Positions 16,740 to 24,840 of a DNA stretch of 64,000 bases are shown here, piece after piece. Each line of letters starts with the position of its first letter. Positions within the stretch are counted from its first letter, which is position 1. The position numbers and the translations under genes were made by a program. Source of the DNA: Bacillota bacterium (GTDB taxonomy: Bacteria; Bacillota; Clostridia; Christensenellales; SZUA-584); the NCBI GenBank assembly GCA_023459495.1, contig JAEWTL010000038.1:248001-312000 (forward strand). Reading direction: 5' to 3'. The notes below the pieces were generated by a model. The model saw only the letters and a program-made list of their open reading frames with translations. It was not told the origin of the DNA and made no database searches.

Positions 16740-16774
16740 ACTTGTACTGTACAAGTTAAAACCTATTCCGTCAA
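16740..16774 (-). promoter_or_regulatory. araR promoter with autoregulatory operator
   Basis: TTGACG (16774-16769), a 17-base spacer and TACAGT (16751-16746). The -10 lies inside the perfect palindrome ACTTGTAC-T-GTACAAGT (16740-16756), matching the AraR operator of Bacillus. Confidence 0.85.
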
Positions 16775-16828
16775 GAGTTTAATTCCTGTATACATAATTT
16801 TAATGGTGCAGTCTAAAAGTTCAGGCAT

Positions 16829-17341
16829 CTACCACCTGTTCTCGGAAACTATAATTTCTCCCCAGTACTTTTTAATCACTTCTACTGCTTCCTGATTATA
16901 TTCCATCTGAAAAAAACAGCCCGCGTATTCCTGGCTATAATGTTTTGCTATAGCTTGAGGCATGTATGTGTTTCTTAAATAATCATATCTATAATCCTTT
17001 ATTATAAAACGTATTATACGAAAATGCTTCCTAAATACTTTTTCAAGAGGAGATGATAAATCGACCATTTCGATCCTTATAAATGTACTCCAACTATATT
17101 CTGTTTTTGAAATATCTGAATGAGCTGTATCAGAAACAATCACTTTTTCATTGCTTATGGTAAGGTTCAAGTTTATTTGCAACGCTTTTATTCGGTTTCT
17201 GGTGCCCATGGTTATCGAGAATATAAATAAGAATATAAAAGACAGTACCATCCATAGGATTAAAAAGCCTGCTAAAAGCTCATCGTCATAAATCATCTTA
17301 CATAAGAAAAACGTGTAGATCAAAATAGCCAAACCAAGCAA
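16829..17341 (-). CDS. Two-helix membrane protein, YcxB-like, possibly 5'-truncated
   Basis: About 170 residues: two hydrophobic helices at the N-terminus (LGLAILIYTFFLC and LAGFLILWMVLSFIFLFIFS), then a soluble domain ending in QEAVEVIKKYW. This resembles the C-terminal two-thirds of YcxB-like proteins, which normally have about 30 more residues before the first helix. The frame has no ATG upstream, only a TTG at 17341 without a ribosome binding site, and a stop 14 codons earlier. It is clearly more AT-rich than its neighbours. It may be a truncated remnant or a recent acquisition; family assignment is tentative. Confidence 0.5.
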   Translation of the reverse strand: MLGLAILIYTFFLCKMIYDDELLAGFLILWMVLSFIFLFIFSITMGTRNRIKALQINLNLTISNEKVIVSDTAHSDISKTEYSWSTFIRIEMVDLSSPLEKVFRKHFRIIRFIIKDYRYDYLRNTYMPQAIAKHYSQEYAGCFFQMEYNQEAVEVIKKYWGEIIVSENRW

Positions 17342-17534
17342 TGTTGTCAGGCTGATAGTGTGCGTTTCTTTTTAAGAGTGCCAGCACTTATGAAAGGTAT
17401 GGACATATGCTCCTTATCCAAGACTGTGCCGCGCAGGTAATCTGCAAATACCTGATTACAAACTACCTGCGCTTGCACCTGATTTTTAAAATATAAATAG
17501 GATATTGTATCAGGCCTCGGTTACATATTTCAGT

Positions 17535-18380
17535 TCATCCGGCGTTTTCCACCACCGTGATCGCAATGCCTCCGTCCGGGAAGGTCGCTTTCAGCGTGGA
17601 GCCGTCATACGCCTCGAACGTGACGATCCGGTTGCCCAGCCCGAAGAAGGTGATATTGAGTTTCCATATCTTCACGCCGTCCTCGCTCGATTCGGGATCA
17701 GTGTATTTAATATTCTGGTTGACCCCGTCCACCACCGCATAGATGTAGTCGATGGAATCCGGCGTCTTGAGCGTAAACGTGACCGTCTTACCTTTGGAGA
17801 TCGTACTGGAGGTGGACTCCGCGGTATAGTTGAATGCGACGTTGATCTTAACCGGCGCTGACGGGATCAGCACCGTACCGCCCGAAGCCATGGTGCATTT
17901 AAACTGCACCTTGCGGGAGCCTCCCACAGTGAAGTAAATCGTCGCGCGCCAGATGCGCACGCTGCCTTCGGTCTCATACTCCGTGTAGATCTTTCCCGTC
18001 TCGCCGTCGATGATCGTCTGGATTTTGGTGACGTTCTCGGAGGTGACGATCCTGAAATTGACGGCCTCGTTGGTGAGCGCACTGTCCTTGTCCGCCACGA
18101 CCTGCGGGTAGACAGTTGCACCGGAAGCGTCGGTTTCCATCGGCGGAAAGGATACCACGACCGTGGGCTTCGGCGTGCTTGAAACCGAGGGCTCGGGCGT
18201 AGCCGTGGGGTCAATCGTGGGTGAAGCGGCCACGGTTGGCCAAACCTTCGGCGGTGTGGCCGTAGGCGACGTTTCCGCCTTGCTCCCGGAACAGGCTGTC
18301 AGCCCGGCCAGCAGCACGACGGCCAGAATGATGGCGGCGGCTCTGCGCCACTTCGATAATGACATTGGCTTCCTCTGCAT
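17535..18380 (-). CDS. Secreted lipoprotein with two tandem repeats
   Basis: Function unknown. A lipoprotein signal (AAAIILAVVLLAGLTACSG, lipobox LTAC) is followed by a Pro/Thr-rich linker (residues about 35-80) and two similar beta-rich domains. The first contains VTKIQTIIDGETGKIYTEY and VRIWRATIYFTVGGSRKVQF; the second contains IDYIYAVVDGVNQNIKYTD and VKIWKLNITFFGLGNRIVTF. The matching pattern (VDG, IW, I-F, G-R-V-F) indicates an internal duplication, Ig-like by pattern. ATG at 18380 has GAAAGGGG upstream. Single gene with its own promoter. Confidence 0.8.
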   Translation of the reverse strand: MQRKPMSLSKWRRAAAIILAVVLLAGLTACSGSKAETSPTATPPKVWPTVAASPTIDPTATPEPSVSSTPKPTVVVSFPPMETDASGATVYPQVVADKDSALTNEAVNFRIVTSENVTKIQTIIDGETGKIYTEYETEGSVRIWRATIYFTVGGSRKVQFKCTMASGGTVLIPSAPVKINVAFNYTAESTSSTISKGKTVTFTLKTPDSIDYIYAVVDGVNQNIKYTDPESSEDGVKIWKLNITFFGLGNRIVTFEAYDGSTLKATFPDGGIAITVVENAG

Positions 18381-18519
18381 ATCCGATACCCCTTTCTGAC
18401 AAGTAGCTGGGTATGTGCAACCAAAAGCATCAGCTTTTTGATACCATCAATTAAGCCGGTTTATATCAAGCGAAAGCAAGCGCGATATTTCGATAAGTGA
18501 AGCCCAACGGGACAAGGTT

Positions 18520-18548
18520 ATTATATCAAATAATCTCATTCGCAACAA
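18520..18548 (-). promoter_or_regulatory. Promoter of the lipoprotein gene
   Basis: TTGTTG (18548-18543), 17-base spacer, TATAAT (18525-18520) on the minus strand, about 140 bases before the start codon. Confidence 0.65.
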
Positions 18549-18570
18549 CTTTTACTGTCCGTAAGCAAAT

Positions 18571-18598
18571 GAAAAAGGAGGTGCTCCTGCACCCCCTT
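18571..18598 (-). terminator. Terminator of the transporter/hydrolase operon
   Basis: On the minus strand GGGGGTGC and GCACCTCC pair around a four-base loop (one G-U) and are followed by TTTTTCATTT. It lies right after the ASRT gene and ends the operon that starts at the SBP gene. Confidence 0.85.
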
Positions 18599-18609
18599 TA
18601 ATCTGGTGT

Positions 18610-18975
18610 CTATTCGGCGTACGGCGCAACCGGATAATACGCCATGTCTTTGCGTCGATCGAGCCGACCAAAAACCGCCACTACCGGCACATCACTTTTC
18701 ACGATCAGCGCGTACTGCCCGAACGGTATGACGTATTCTCCGCCCCATACCGGCATATCCATGCGGAAGCAGTTCACCCGTTTTGCAGGCACGGTTAGTT
18801 GCAGCCCTTCCTTGGGCTCCTTGTCCTCAAACAGCAATGTGACTGACAGATGCGCTTCCTTGTCGGTGTTGTTCACCACCATCAGCGCCTCGTGTGCCTT
18901 GGGATCACCCATGCCCTGGGGATGCTCCGGCAAATCACCGTCCGCGAATACCCATGTCTTCTTTCCTAATTCCAT
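18610..18975 (-). CDS. ASRT-family (sensory rhodopsin transducer-like) protein
   Basis: A 121-residue soluble protein matching the Anabaena sensory rhodopsin transducer family: GKKTWVFADGDLPEHPQG near the start, KAHEALMVVNNTDKEAHLSV, LLFEDKEPKEG, then VNCFRMD and VPVVAVFGRLDRR. The Anabaena protein relays light signals from a rhodopsin, but no rhodopsin is here, and most homologues in rhodopsin-free bacteria have been proposed to be small-molecule-binding proteins. It is the last gene of an operon for import and hydrolysis of an unknown compound, 22 bases after the M24 gene. It could bind the substrate or a product. ATG at 18975. Confidence 0.85.
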   Translation of the reverse strand: MELGKKTWVFADGDLPEHPQGMGDPKAHEALMVVNNTDKEAHLSVTLLFEDKEPKEGLQLTVPAKRVNCFRMDMPVWGGEYVIPFGQYALIVKSDVPVVAVFGRLDRRKDMAYYPVAPYAE

Positions 18976-18997
18976 ATCGTCATCTCCTGTCCCGGTT

Positions 18998-20170
18998 TTA
19001 TAGGTCTTTCATGAAATACGCGTCCATCTTGGGCGACATCGGCCTGCATCCGTCCTCGGTGATCACATAACCCGTTTCGATGCGCCCGCCATACAACTCG
19101 GGATGCCCGAAGAAGGAGATGTCCACCATCACCGCCATGCCGGGCTTCAGTTTGAAGTCACCGTTGGGTCCAAAAAACGGTGCTTCTGCCTCCATCAGGC
19201 CGATGGAATGTGCAAACGGACAGACGATATATTTGGACAAATTGTGCTTTTCGTAGTACTCCCTGCCGGGAACGTCTATCTCATGTCCGCTCATACCCGG
19301 TTTCAGCATGTTCTTGGTAAGGCGCAGCGTCTCGCGCATGTAGTTTAGAAGGTCCTTCTGCCGCAGGGTAAACACGCCGTTGACCGGCAGGGTATCACCG
19401 AAGGTACCCGCATAGCCATTGATGCGCGGCGCGATGCCGATCATCACCAGCTCTCCGTCTTGCATCTGCTTGTTGATCGCCGTGGGGACAACCGCTTTAG
19501 CGCGCTCGCCGCTGCCCACGATGCACGAATATGCAAAGCTGTTGGCACCATTTTGACGGCAGACGTACTCGCCCTGTGCGGCTACTTCATATTCAAACGC
19601 GCCCGGCCGGATTGCCGCGACCATCTTGTCGTACGCAAGGTCGCACAGCTGCGCCGCAGCTTCCAACTGCTGAAGCTCCCAAGGGCTCTTGTAGGCACGC
19701 ATAGTCTCATATTCGTCTGTGATATCCACGATCTCCACACCGTCAAAGCCCGACGCAAAATCACAATATACCTGATGTGGTATCGTCGCCGTGCCGACAA
19801 AGCCGATCCGTTTTAAAACTGTACCCTCCCCCTTCAGCTCCGCGTTGAGCTGTGCAAAATCGATGATCGTGGCGTTGGGGTACTCCTCGTCCGGCACCAT
19901 GAAAACCGGGAAGCAGCGGGTCTCTTTGATCGCCGAAGCCATCTGTGCGAAGGGCTCGCTCTCTGGCCCGCCCAAAAGCAGCGGCTTTCCTTCCACCGGC
20001 ACCAGCACCGCGCCTTTCTCAAACTGCGGACACCAACCGGTCAGATACCAGCCGTTGGCGATGTTCAGTTCATCATAATACACAAGCGCCGCATCCAGCT
20101 TCTTTGCCTTGAGCAGCTCCTTCAGCGCCGCGATGCGCTTTGCCGTTTCCTGTTCGTTGAAGTATGACAT
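18998..20170 (-). CDS. M24 (creatinase/aminopeptidase P-fold) protein lacking metal ligands
   Basis: 390 residues with the two-domain creatinase/prolidase layout: an N-terminal domain to about residue 150 and a pita-bread C-terminal domain (ETMRAYKSPWELQQLEAAA onward). In metal-dependent M24 enzymes the ligands are Asp, Asp, His, Glu, Glu. Here the first Asp region reads MIGIAPRING, the second NGYAGTFGDT (Asp replaced), His is kept (AHSIGL, His321), the first Glu is Asp350 (MVDISF), and the last is Glu365 (RIETGY). Creatinase itself is metal-free, so hydrolysis of a C-N bond without metal is plausible. ATG at 20170 has GAGAGGGAAAGG upstream. Confidence 0.85.
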   Translation of the reverse strand: MSYFNEQETAKRIAALKELLKAKKLDAALVYYDELNIANGWYLTGWCPQFEKGAVLVPVEGKPLLLGGPESEPFAQMASAIKETRCFPVFMVPDEEYPNATIIDFAQLNAELKGEGTVLKRIGFVGTATIPHQVYCDFASGFDGVEIVDITDEYETMRAYKSPWELQQLEAAAQLCDLAYDKMVAAIRPGAFEYEVAAQGEYVCRQNGANSFAYSCIVGSGERAKAVVPTAINKQMQDGELVMIGIAPRINGYAGTFGDTLPVNGVFTLRQKDLLNYMRETLRLTKNMLKPGMSGHEIDVPGREYYEKHNLSKYIVCPFAHSIGLMEAEAPFFGPNGDFKLKPGMAVMVDISFFGHPELYGGRIETGYVITEDGCRPMSPKMDAYFMKDL

Positions 20171-20218
20171 ATCCTTTCCCTCTCTTATCATTGATTTGGG
20201 TATTTTTCAAGACCGATT

Positions 20219-21631
20219 TCACATGAAGTTATCGTCCAACGGGTACATCGGCCTGCGTATGCGGGTATGCCCCATGTCGGCAAGGTTCTCGGTGGAACTG
20301 CCGGGTGTCAGCGCGAGGATGGCACGCTGTGCAACCTTTGCCAGTTCCGGGAACAGATACCCCAGCTTGACCACAATGATCTGGTATTGGCTGATATCCA
20401 GTTCCGCCGAAGCGAATATGGTAAGGTTGGTGAACGCCGTGCGGCGTTCCGTAATCACGACCGCGATATCCCCGCAGTCGAGCGTAGCAGACGCACCTGC
20501 ATTGTCGCCCGTATAGCCGATGATATCCCCCCGCCGTACGAGCCTGCCCGTGATCTGTGCCTTTTCACTCACGGCGGATAGTGAACCGCCCACCGTGAGT
20601 GTCAGCGTATCCCCGATATTGGTCGCATAGCACTTTCTCACCGCTTCCTTATCCATGATGCCCGCGAGCAGCACATTTTTCGCCTCAGCGCGCATCAGCA
20701 CATTCAGCATATACGCGTTATCCCCGGCTGCGCCCGCGGTGGTGTTATCGCCGCTGTCCGTGATGAATACCTGCGTATCGGCAGCCATCGCGCGGTTCAC
20801 CGCCTCTTTCGCGTCCACCGCCTCGATAAGAAACTTAAAGTCGTGCCGCGCGTCGTAAAACTTCTTTGCCAGCACGTCCGCCAACTTCTGCGCTTCAGTC
20901 TCGTCGTTTTCGTGTGTAATCACCATGGACGGCCCCATGTATGGCGCATCCACCCAAGCCTGCCCATTAAATACCTGCGCGCACAGAACGCCCGGCTGCT
21001 TCTCCATCTCCTCCGCAGCCTCCATAATACCACTGAGTGGCGGCAGCGCAGTCTGCACTGCATCGCCCGGCACCACCACATACGCGCGTGCCATGCGGGG
21101 CCGGGGCAGCATTTTCTTCTCAATGCAGGTCAGCAACAAACGCACGGCCCTACGCTCTGTATCGATCTGGTCCACATGCGGCGCGGTCCGAAAACCACAT
21201 ATCACATTGGCCAGCGCACATATCTCTTCAGTGTTATTGGCGTGAAAATCCAGCCCCACCGAGACGGGCACTTTGAAGCCCACCTTATCGCGGATTCGGC
21301 GCAGCAGGTATGTTTCGCCGCTGCCGATGCCGTCCACCACCATCGCGCCGTGGAGATACAGCCATATGCCATCCACATCCGCGGGTATGCCATCCACGAT
21401 GTGATCCGCGAAAAAGAGGTAATCTTCCTTTTTTACCGCGCCGCCCGGCAGCGCATGCGCATACAGCGTCGGGATAACCTCTGCGCCTGCAGCATCTAGC
21501 ATATCGCCGATATGCACCTTGCTCATCATATCTGCGCCGAACGCCTGATCGAAATCCTCCCGAAGAGTAGGGATGGGTGAGAGCGTGTTGCTCTCCTGCT
21601 GCAGGGATGCGATTGCGATTCTAAGGTTCAT
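20219..21631 (-). CDS. MlrC/M81-family metalloenzyme
   Basis: 470 residues, the usual length of the family named after MlrC of the microcystin pathway. The N-terminal catalytic domain shows QQESNTLSP, LHGAMV (93-98), GLDFHANNT with Asp128 and His130, and TAPHVDQIDT with His152: the expected Asp-His-His zinc ligands. The C-terminal domain has DSGDNTTAGAAGDN (292-305), corresponding to the family's DxxDNPGGG motif. Most members are of unknown substrate and may act on small peptides or other amides. It overlaps the UroD-like gene by four bases (ATGA), so the two are translated together. Cytoplasmic, no signal. Confidence 0.9.
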   Translation of the reverse strand: MNLRIAIASLQQESNTLSPIPTLREDFDQAFGADMMSKVHIGDMLDAAGAEVIPTLYAHALPGGAVKKEDYLFFADHIVDGIPADVDGIWLYLHGAMVVDGIGSGETYLLRRIRDKVGFKVPVSVGLDFHANNTEEICALANVICGFRTAPHVDQIDTERRAVRLLLTCIEKKMLPRPRMARAYVVVPGDAVQTALPPLSGIMEAAEEMEKQPGVLCAQVFNGQAWVDAPYMGPSMVITHENDETEAQKLADVLAKKFYDARHDFKFLIEAVDAKEAVNRAMAADTQVFITDSGDNTTAGAAGDNAYMLNVLMRAEAKNVLLAGIMDKEAVRKCYATNIGDTLTLTVGGSLSAVSEKAQITGRLVRRGDIIGYTGDNAGASATLDCGDIAVVITERRTAFTNLTIFASAELDISQYQIIVVKLGYLFPELAKVAQRAILALTPGSSTENLADMGHTRIRRPMYPLDDNFM

Positions 21632-22842
21632 CTCAGCATCTCCTTCGCAATATCCGCAAACGCCTGTATCTTTGCGGTGTCCTGCGCCATGGTGGTCATG
21701 GGCTGCATGCCGTCCGCGCGAATCGTCACGTTCAGTCCCGCAAACGTATCCCGAATCCGCTTTAACTTCTTGCGAATATGGGTGGGGTCGGAGAACAGCA
21801 CGTCCTGCACCGGATGCATACGGACCTCCACCGCGATGTCCGTGCCGGTCAGCTCGGTTACCACGATGTCCCAGTCACTGATGAATGCACTCACGTCGTA
21901 CATCTGCAATCCGCACAGCTTCTTCACGTCATGCAGTATCTTTGCGGTGTCGCCGCAGCTGTGCCAGTACGAAATGCCGTTCTGGTAGGTGCTCACCTTC
22001 TGCTCATATGGAAACACGAACTCATGGTACATCGCAGGAGAAAGCACCTGGCAGTTCACTTCGTCGTTGTACATGGCGCCTACAGGCAGTGGTATACCCA
22101 AGAACTCTGCGCGCTGACTGAGCCATACGCATTGCAGGTCTGTAATCCGGCTGAGCAGCGCGTGCACTGTCTCCGGTTCGTCTATCGTGGCGATCATCAG
22201 GTTTTCAAAGCCCATCAGATGCTGCGCCACGCCCCATGGCCCCCGTCCCCACAGCGGGAACGAGACCGTGAAATCATCCGGCAGTGTCTCGCGAATGGTG
22301 TTATAAAATTCGTGGCACCGCGGCATGATGCCGGACCCATAAAAATCGGGCTGCCGCAGCTTTTCGACATCGTCCGCAAGGTGCACCACCGGTTCAAGGC
22401 TGTTCCACGGGTCCTTACCCTCTGGGTATATCGGCGCAATGCCGAACATTGATGGTTCTAACACTACACCTAAAAACAGAGAGATATCCTTGGTGATATA
22501 CGAATCATCACCGAACGTAATATATCGGTACAGCTTGGTTTTTAGCGTGTTTTCCAGATAGCAGTACGGGTCGAGGTAATACTCGCGCAGGTCAAAGTCC
22601 AGCGCCTGCGCATAAAACACCGGCTCTGGGTCAATCGTAAATGGCATGACGGAGGTCTGCGTCAGTTTCCCCGTCGGTACGCCATGCCATACGGACGCAC
22701 CGTTCGTTACGCTTACGTCCTTTCCTTCCGGCTGCCATCTGCGCAGAATCTGTTCATTCTCCGCGGAATCTGCGAGTTGGGCAACCTCGTCGATGAGTTC
22801 GCGTATTCGCTTCATCCGTTCATCGTCTTTCTTTGTCGTCAT
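21628..22842 (-). CDS. Uroporphyrinogen-decarboxylase-fold protein
   Basis: 404 residues with the URO-D/cobalamin-independent-methyltransferase TIM-barrel fold: GRGPWGVAQHLMGFENLMIA, DEPETVHALLSRITDLQ, YWHSCGDTAKILHDVKKL and VEVRMHPVQDVLFSD. The HSCGD segment matches the HxCG motif that binds zinc in methyltransferase members, so a methyl transfer to or from a corrinoid is possible. True HemE is excluded by the missing N-terminal RQAGR region and by the context. It overlaps the upstream permease and downstream MlrC-like genes by four bases each. In a transporter operon it may demethylate or rearrange the imported substrate; this is inference. Confidence 0.8.
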   Translation of the reverse strand: MTTKKDDERMKRIRELIDEVAQLADSAENEQILRRWQPEGKDVSVTNGASVWHGVPTGKLTQTSVMPFTIDPEPVFYAQALDFDLREYYLDPYCYLENTLKTKLYRYITFGDDSYITKDISLFLGVVLEPSMFGIAPIYPEGKDPWNSLEPVVHLADDVEKLRQPDFYGSGIMPRCHEFYNTIRETLPDDFTVSFPLWGRGPWGVAQHLMGFENLMIATIDEPETVHALLSRITDLQCVWLSQRAEFLGIPLPVGAMYNDEVNCQVLSPAMYHEFVFPYEQKVSTYQNGISYWHSCGDTAKILHDVKKLCGLQMYDVSAFISDWDIVVTELTGTDIAVEVRMHPVQDVLFSDPTHIRKKLKRIRDTFAGLNVTIRADGMQPMTTMAQDTAKIQAFADIAKEMLR

Positions 22843-23828
22843 TTCTTCCTCACATTTCCGCTGCGCGTCATGTACGCGTCGAACGTAACCACCAGCAGCA
22901 GCACCAGTCCCTTGATCAGCGTGTTGAAATAGCCCTGCAAGCCCAGAAAAGCGAGCGATTTATACAGCACATAGATCACCAGCACACCGATGACCGTGCG
23001 CAACACGCTGCCTTTGCCGCCCGAAAGCGGTGTGCCGCCGATGACCGTTGCGGCTACGCAGGTGAGCGACAGATCTGTGCCGTAGAGCACTGAGCCCGCA
23101 CGCATCAGGCAGACAAACATGGAACCAGAGATACCGGCCGCCAACCCAAGTATCACGAATATGGAAAACTTGTTGAACTGCACAGGAATACCTGAAAGCT
23201 GCGCCGCGGCGTAGTTCCCGCCTGTAGCGTACAGTCCACGGCCAAACCGGGTATACTTCATCACGTAGAACGCGAGCAGTATCATGGCGATAAATATGTA
23301 AGTCAGATATGAGAACCCAAACAGGGTGCCTTTGCCCATCATCTTGACGAACTCGTTGGAGGTCGCGATCATTTCTCCGTTAGTGAACACGAGACACAGC
23401 CCCTTGATGATCGTCATCATGCCAAGCGTGGTGATGAACGAAGTGACCCTGCCTTTAACCACAATGAGTCCGTTTAGCGCACCGATGGCCATGCAGGAGA
23501 GCACCATAACGACCCACGCGGCCAGTATTCCAAGCGGCGTGCCGCCCCAGCTGTTGAGCAAATAGCAGAAGAATATCTGTGACCACATGAAGTTGGAAGC
23601 AAGCGACAAGTCGAATTCCCCGCAAATGATCGCAATCGTCATGGCCAGAGCGGATACACCGTAGATCGACGCGTCCACCAGCACGTTCTTTATGTTCGTG
23701 ACTGACACGAACGAGGGTTTTACAAACCCCACCACAATGATGAACAGTGTAAACAGCACGAGTATGGGCTGCTGCTTCAGAAAATTCAGTATGGAGGTTC
23801 CGACGTTCCTATTTGCTTTGGTGCCCAT
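22839..23828 (-). CDS. Rbs/Mgl-type ABC importer permease 2
   Basis: About 330 residues with eight to ten transmembrane helices, of the RbsC/AraH family. EFDLSLASNFMWSQIF occupies the place of the usual GGIDLSVG motif. GRVTSFITTLGMMTIIKGL, TRFGRGLYATGGNYAAAQLSGI and ATVIGGTPLSGGKGSVLRTV are typical. The start ATG at 23828 overlaps the stop of permease 1 by one base (TGATG), and the stop overlaps the UroD-like start by four. It pairs with the other permease to make a heterodimeric channel. Confidence 0.9.
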   Translation of the reverse strand: MGTKANRNVGTSILNFLKQQPILVLFTLFIIVVGFVKPSFVSVTNIKNVLVDASIYGVSALAMTIAIICGEFDLSLASNFMWSQIFFCYLLNSWGGTPLGILAAWVVMVLSCMAIGALNGLIVVKGRVTSFITTLGMMTIIKGLCLVFTNGEMIATSNEFVKMMGKGTLFGFSYLTYIFIAMILLAFYVMKYTRFGRGLYATGGNYAAAQLSGIPVQFNKFSIFVILGLAAGISGSMFVCLMRAGSVLYGTDLSLTCVAATVIGGTPLSGGKGSVLRTVIGVLVIYVLYKSLAFLGLQGYFNTLIKGLVLLLVVTFDAYMTRSGNVRKK

Positions 23829-24826
23829 CACTGTGCCACCTCCTTCATCTTCGCGCTCTTGTTGAATCCATCCAGCATCACGGCTACGATAATTACCGCG
23901 CCGCGCACGATGAGCTGTTCGTTGGAGCCCACGCCCATCACGTTGAGTGCTGTGGCCAGTACGCCGATTACCAGCACGCCGATCACCGTCTTCGCTACGC
24001 TTCCGCTGCCGCCGGCCAATGACGTGCCGCCCACGGCCACGCACGCCAATGCATCCAACTCATAGCCCACGCCCTGCAGGCAGGACGCTGAATTAACGCG
24101 GCTGACGATCAGCACGCCTGCAAAGCCCGCGCACGCGCCACAGAGGATATGAGAGACGACGCGCACGGTCTTGGTGCGGATACCCGCCATCTTCGCCGCA
24201 TCCATATTCGCGCCCAAAAAGTACAGGCTTCGTCCCGTGCCGGTTTTAGCCAGCACTACCTGCATAATGGCCGCCACCGCAAGAAAAATGATGATGGGTG
24301 TGATCCCCATGCCAAGGCTTTTAAAAAGTCCGGTTGGATATTTCGCCGCCTGAAAATTGCCCTGCACAACCGCGAACGCCACCGCGCCGATTACGATCTG
24401 CATCGCGTAGGTGATGATGAAGCTTTCGCCCATCCGACCATTTACCAGTGCCATGATGGCACCGTTAATCAATCCCACCATCGCGCCGATTGCGATGCCC
24501 ACGGCGATTGCCAAAACCGCGGTCTGGTTGGTCGTGGCCGGATCTACCCCGGCGGGCGAGTTCATGATCAGCATGGTCACCACTGCCGAGAGCGATATTG
24601 TGGAGCCCACGGCGAGGTCCATCGCTCCGCCGATAACCACCAACGCCATGCCAACCGAAGCGATACCGATCGTCGACACGGCCCGCAAAATATTTAGAAA
24701 GTTCTCCCCGCTTAAAAACAGTGGATTGACGATGGCCGCGACGATGATGATTACGATAATCCCGAATATAAGTCCCCACTCGCGGAGTATGCCTGCAAAG
24801 GAGACCCTTCTTTTCACTTTGTCCAA
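23828..24826 (-). CDS. Rbs/Mgl-type ABC importer permease 1
   Basis: About 332 residues, RbsC family: GGAMDLAVGSTISLSAVVTM, GRMGESFIITYAMQIVIGA, GTGRSLYFLGANMDAAKMAG and GGTSLAGGSGSVAKTVIGVL. There is no ATG before the first helix; TTG at 24826 is chosen because AAGGGGG lies nine bases upstream and it follows the ATPase stop by 14 bases. The protein is distinct from permease 2, so the channel is a heterodimer, unlike the RbsC homodimer. Confidence 0.88.
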   Translation of the reverse strand: MDKVKRRVSFAGILREWGLIFGIIVIIIVAAIVNPLFLSGENFLNILRAVSTIGIASVGMALVVIGGAMDLAVGSTISLSAVVTMLIMNSPAGVDPATTNQTAVLAIAVGIAIGAMVGLINGAIMALVNGRMGESFIITYAMQIVIGAVAFAVVQGNFQAAKYPTGLFKSLGMGITPIIIFLAVAAIMQVVLAKTGTGRSLYFLGANMDAAKMAGIRTKTVRVVSHILCGACAGFAGVLIVSRVNSASCLQGVGYELDALACVAVGGTSLAGGSGSVAKTVIGVLVIGVLATALNVMGVGSNEQLIVRGAVIIVAVMLDGFNKSAKMKEVAQ

Positions 24827-24840
24827 TTTTCTTGCCCCCT

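Noticed and set aside
18998..20170. Annotation as Xaa-Pro aminopeptidase
   Set aside because: Three of the five metal ligands are replaced, so classical aminopeptidase P activity is unlikely.
21628..22842. Annotation as true uroporphyrinogen decarboxylase HemE
   Set aside because: The N-terminal RQAGR substrate region is missing and no haem or porphyrin genes are near; the gene is inside an importer operon.
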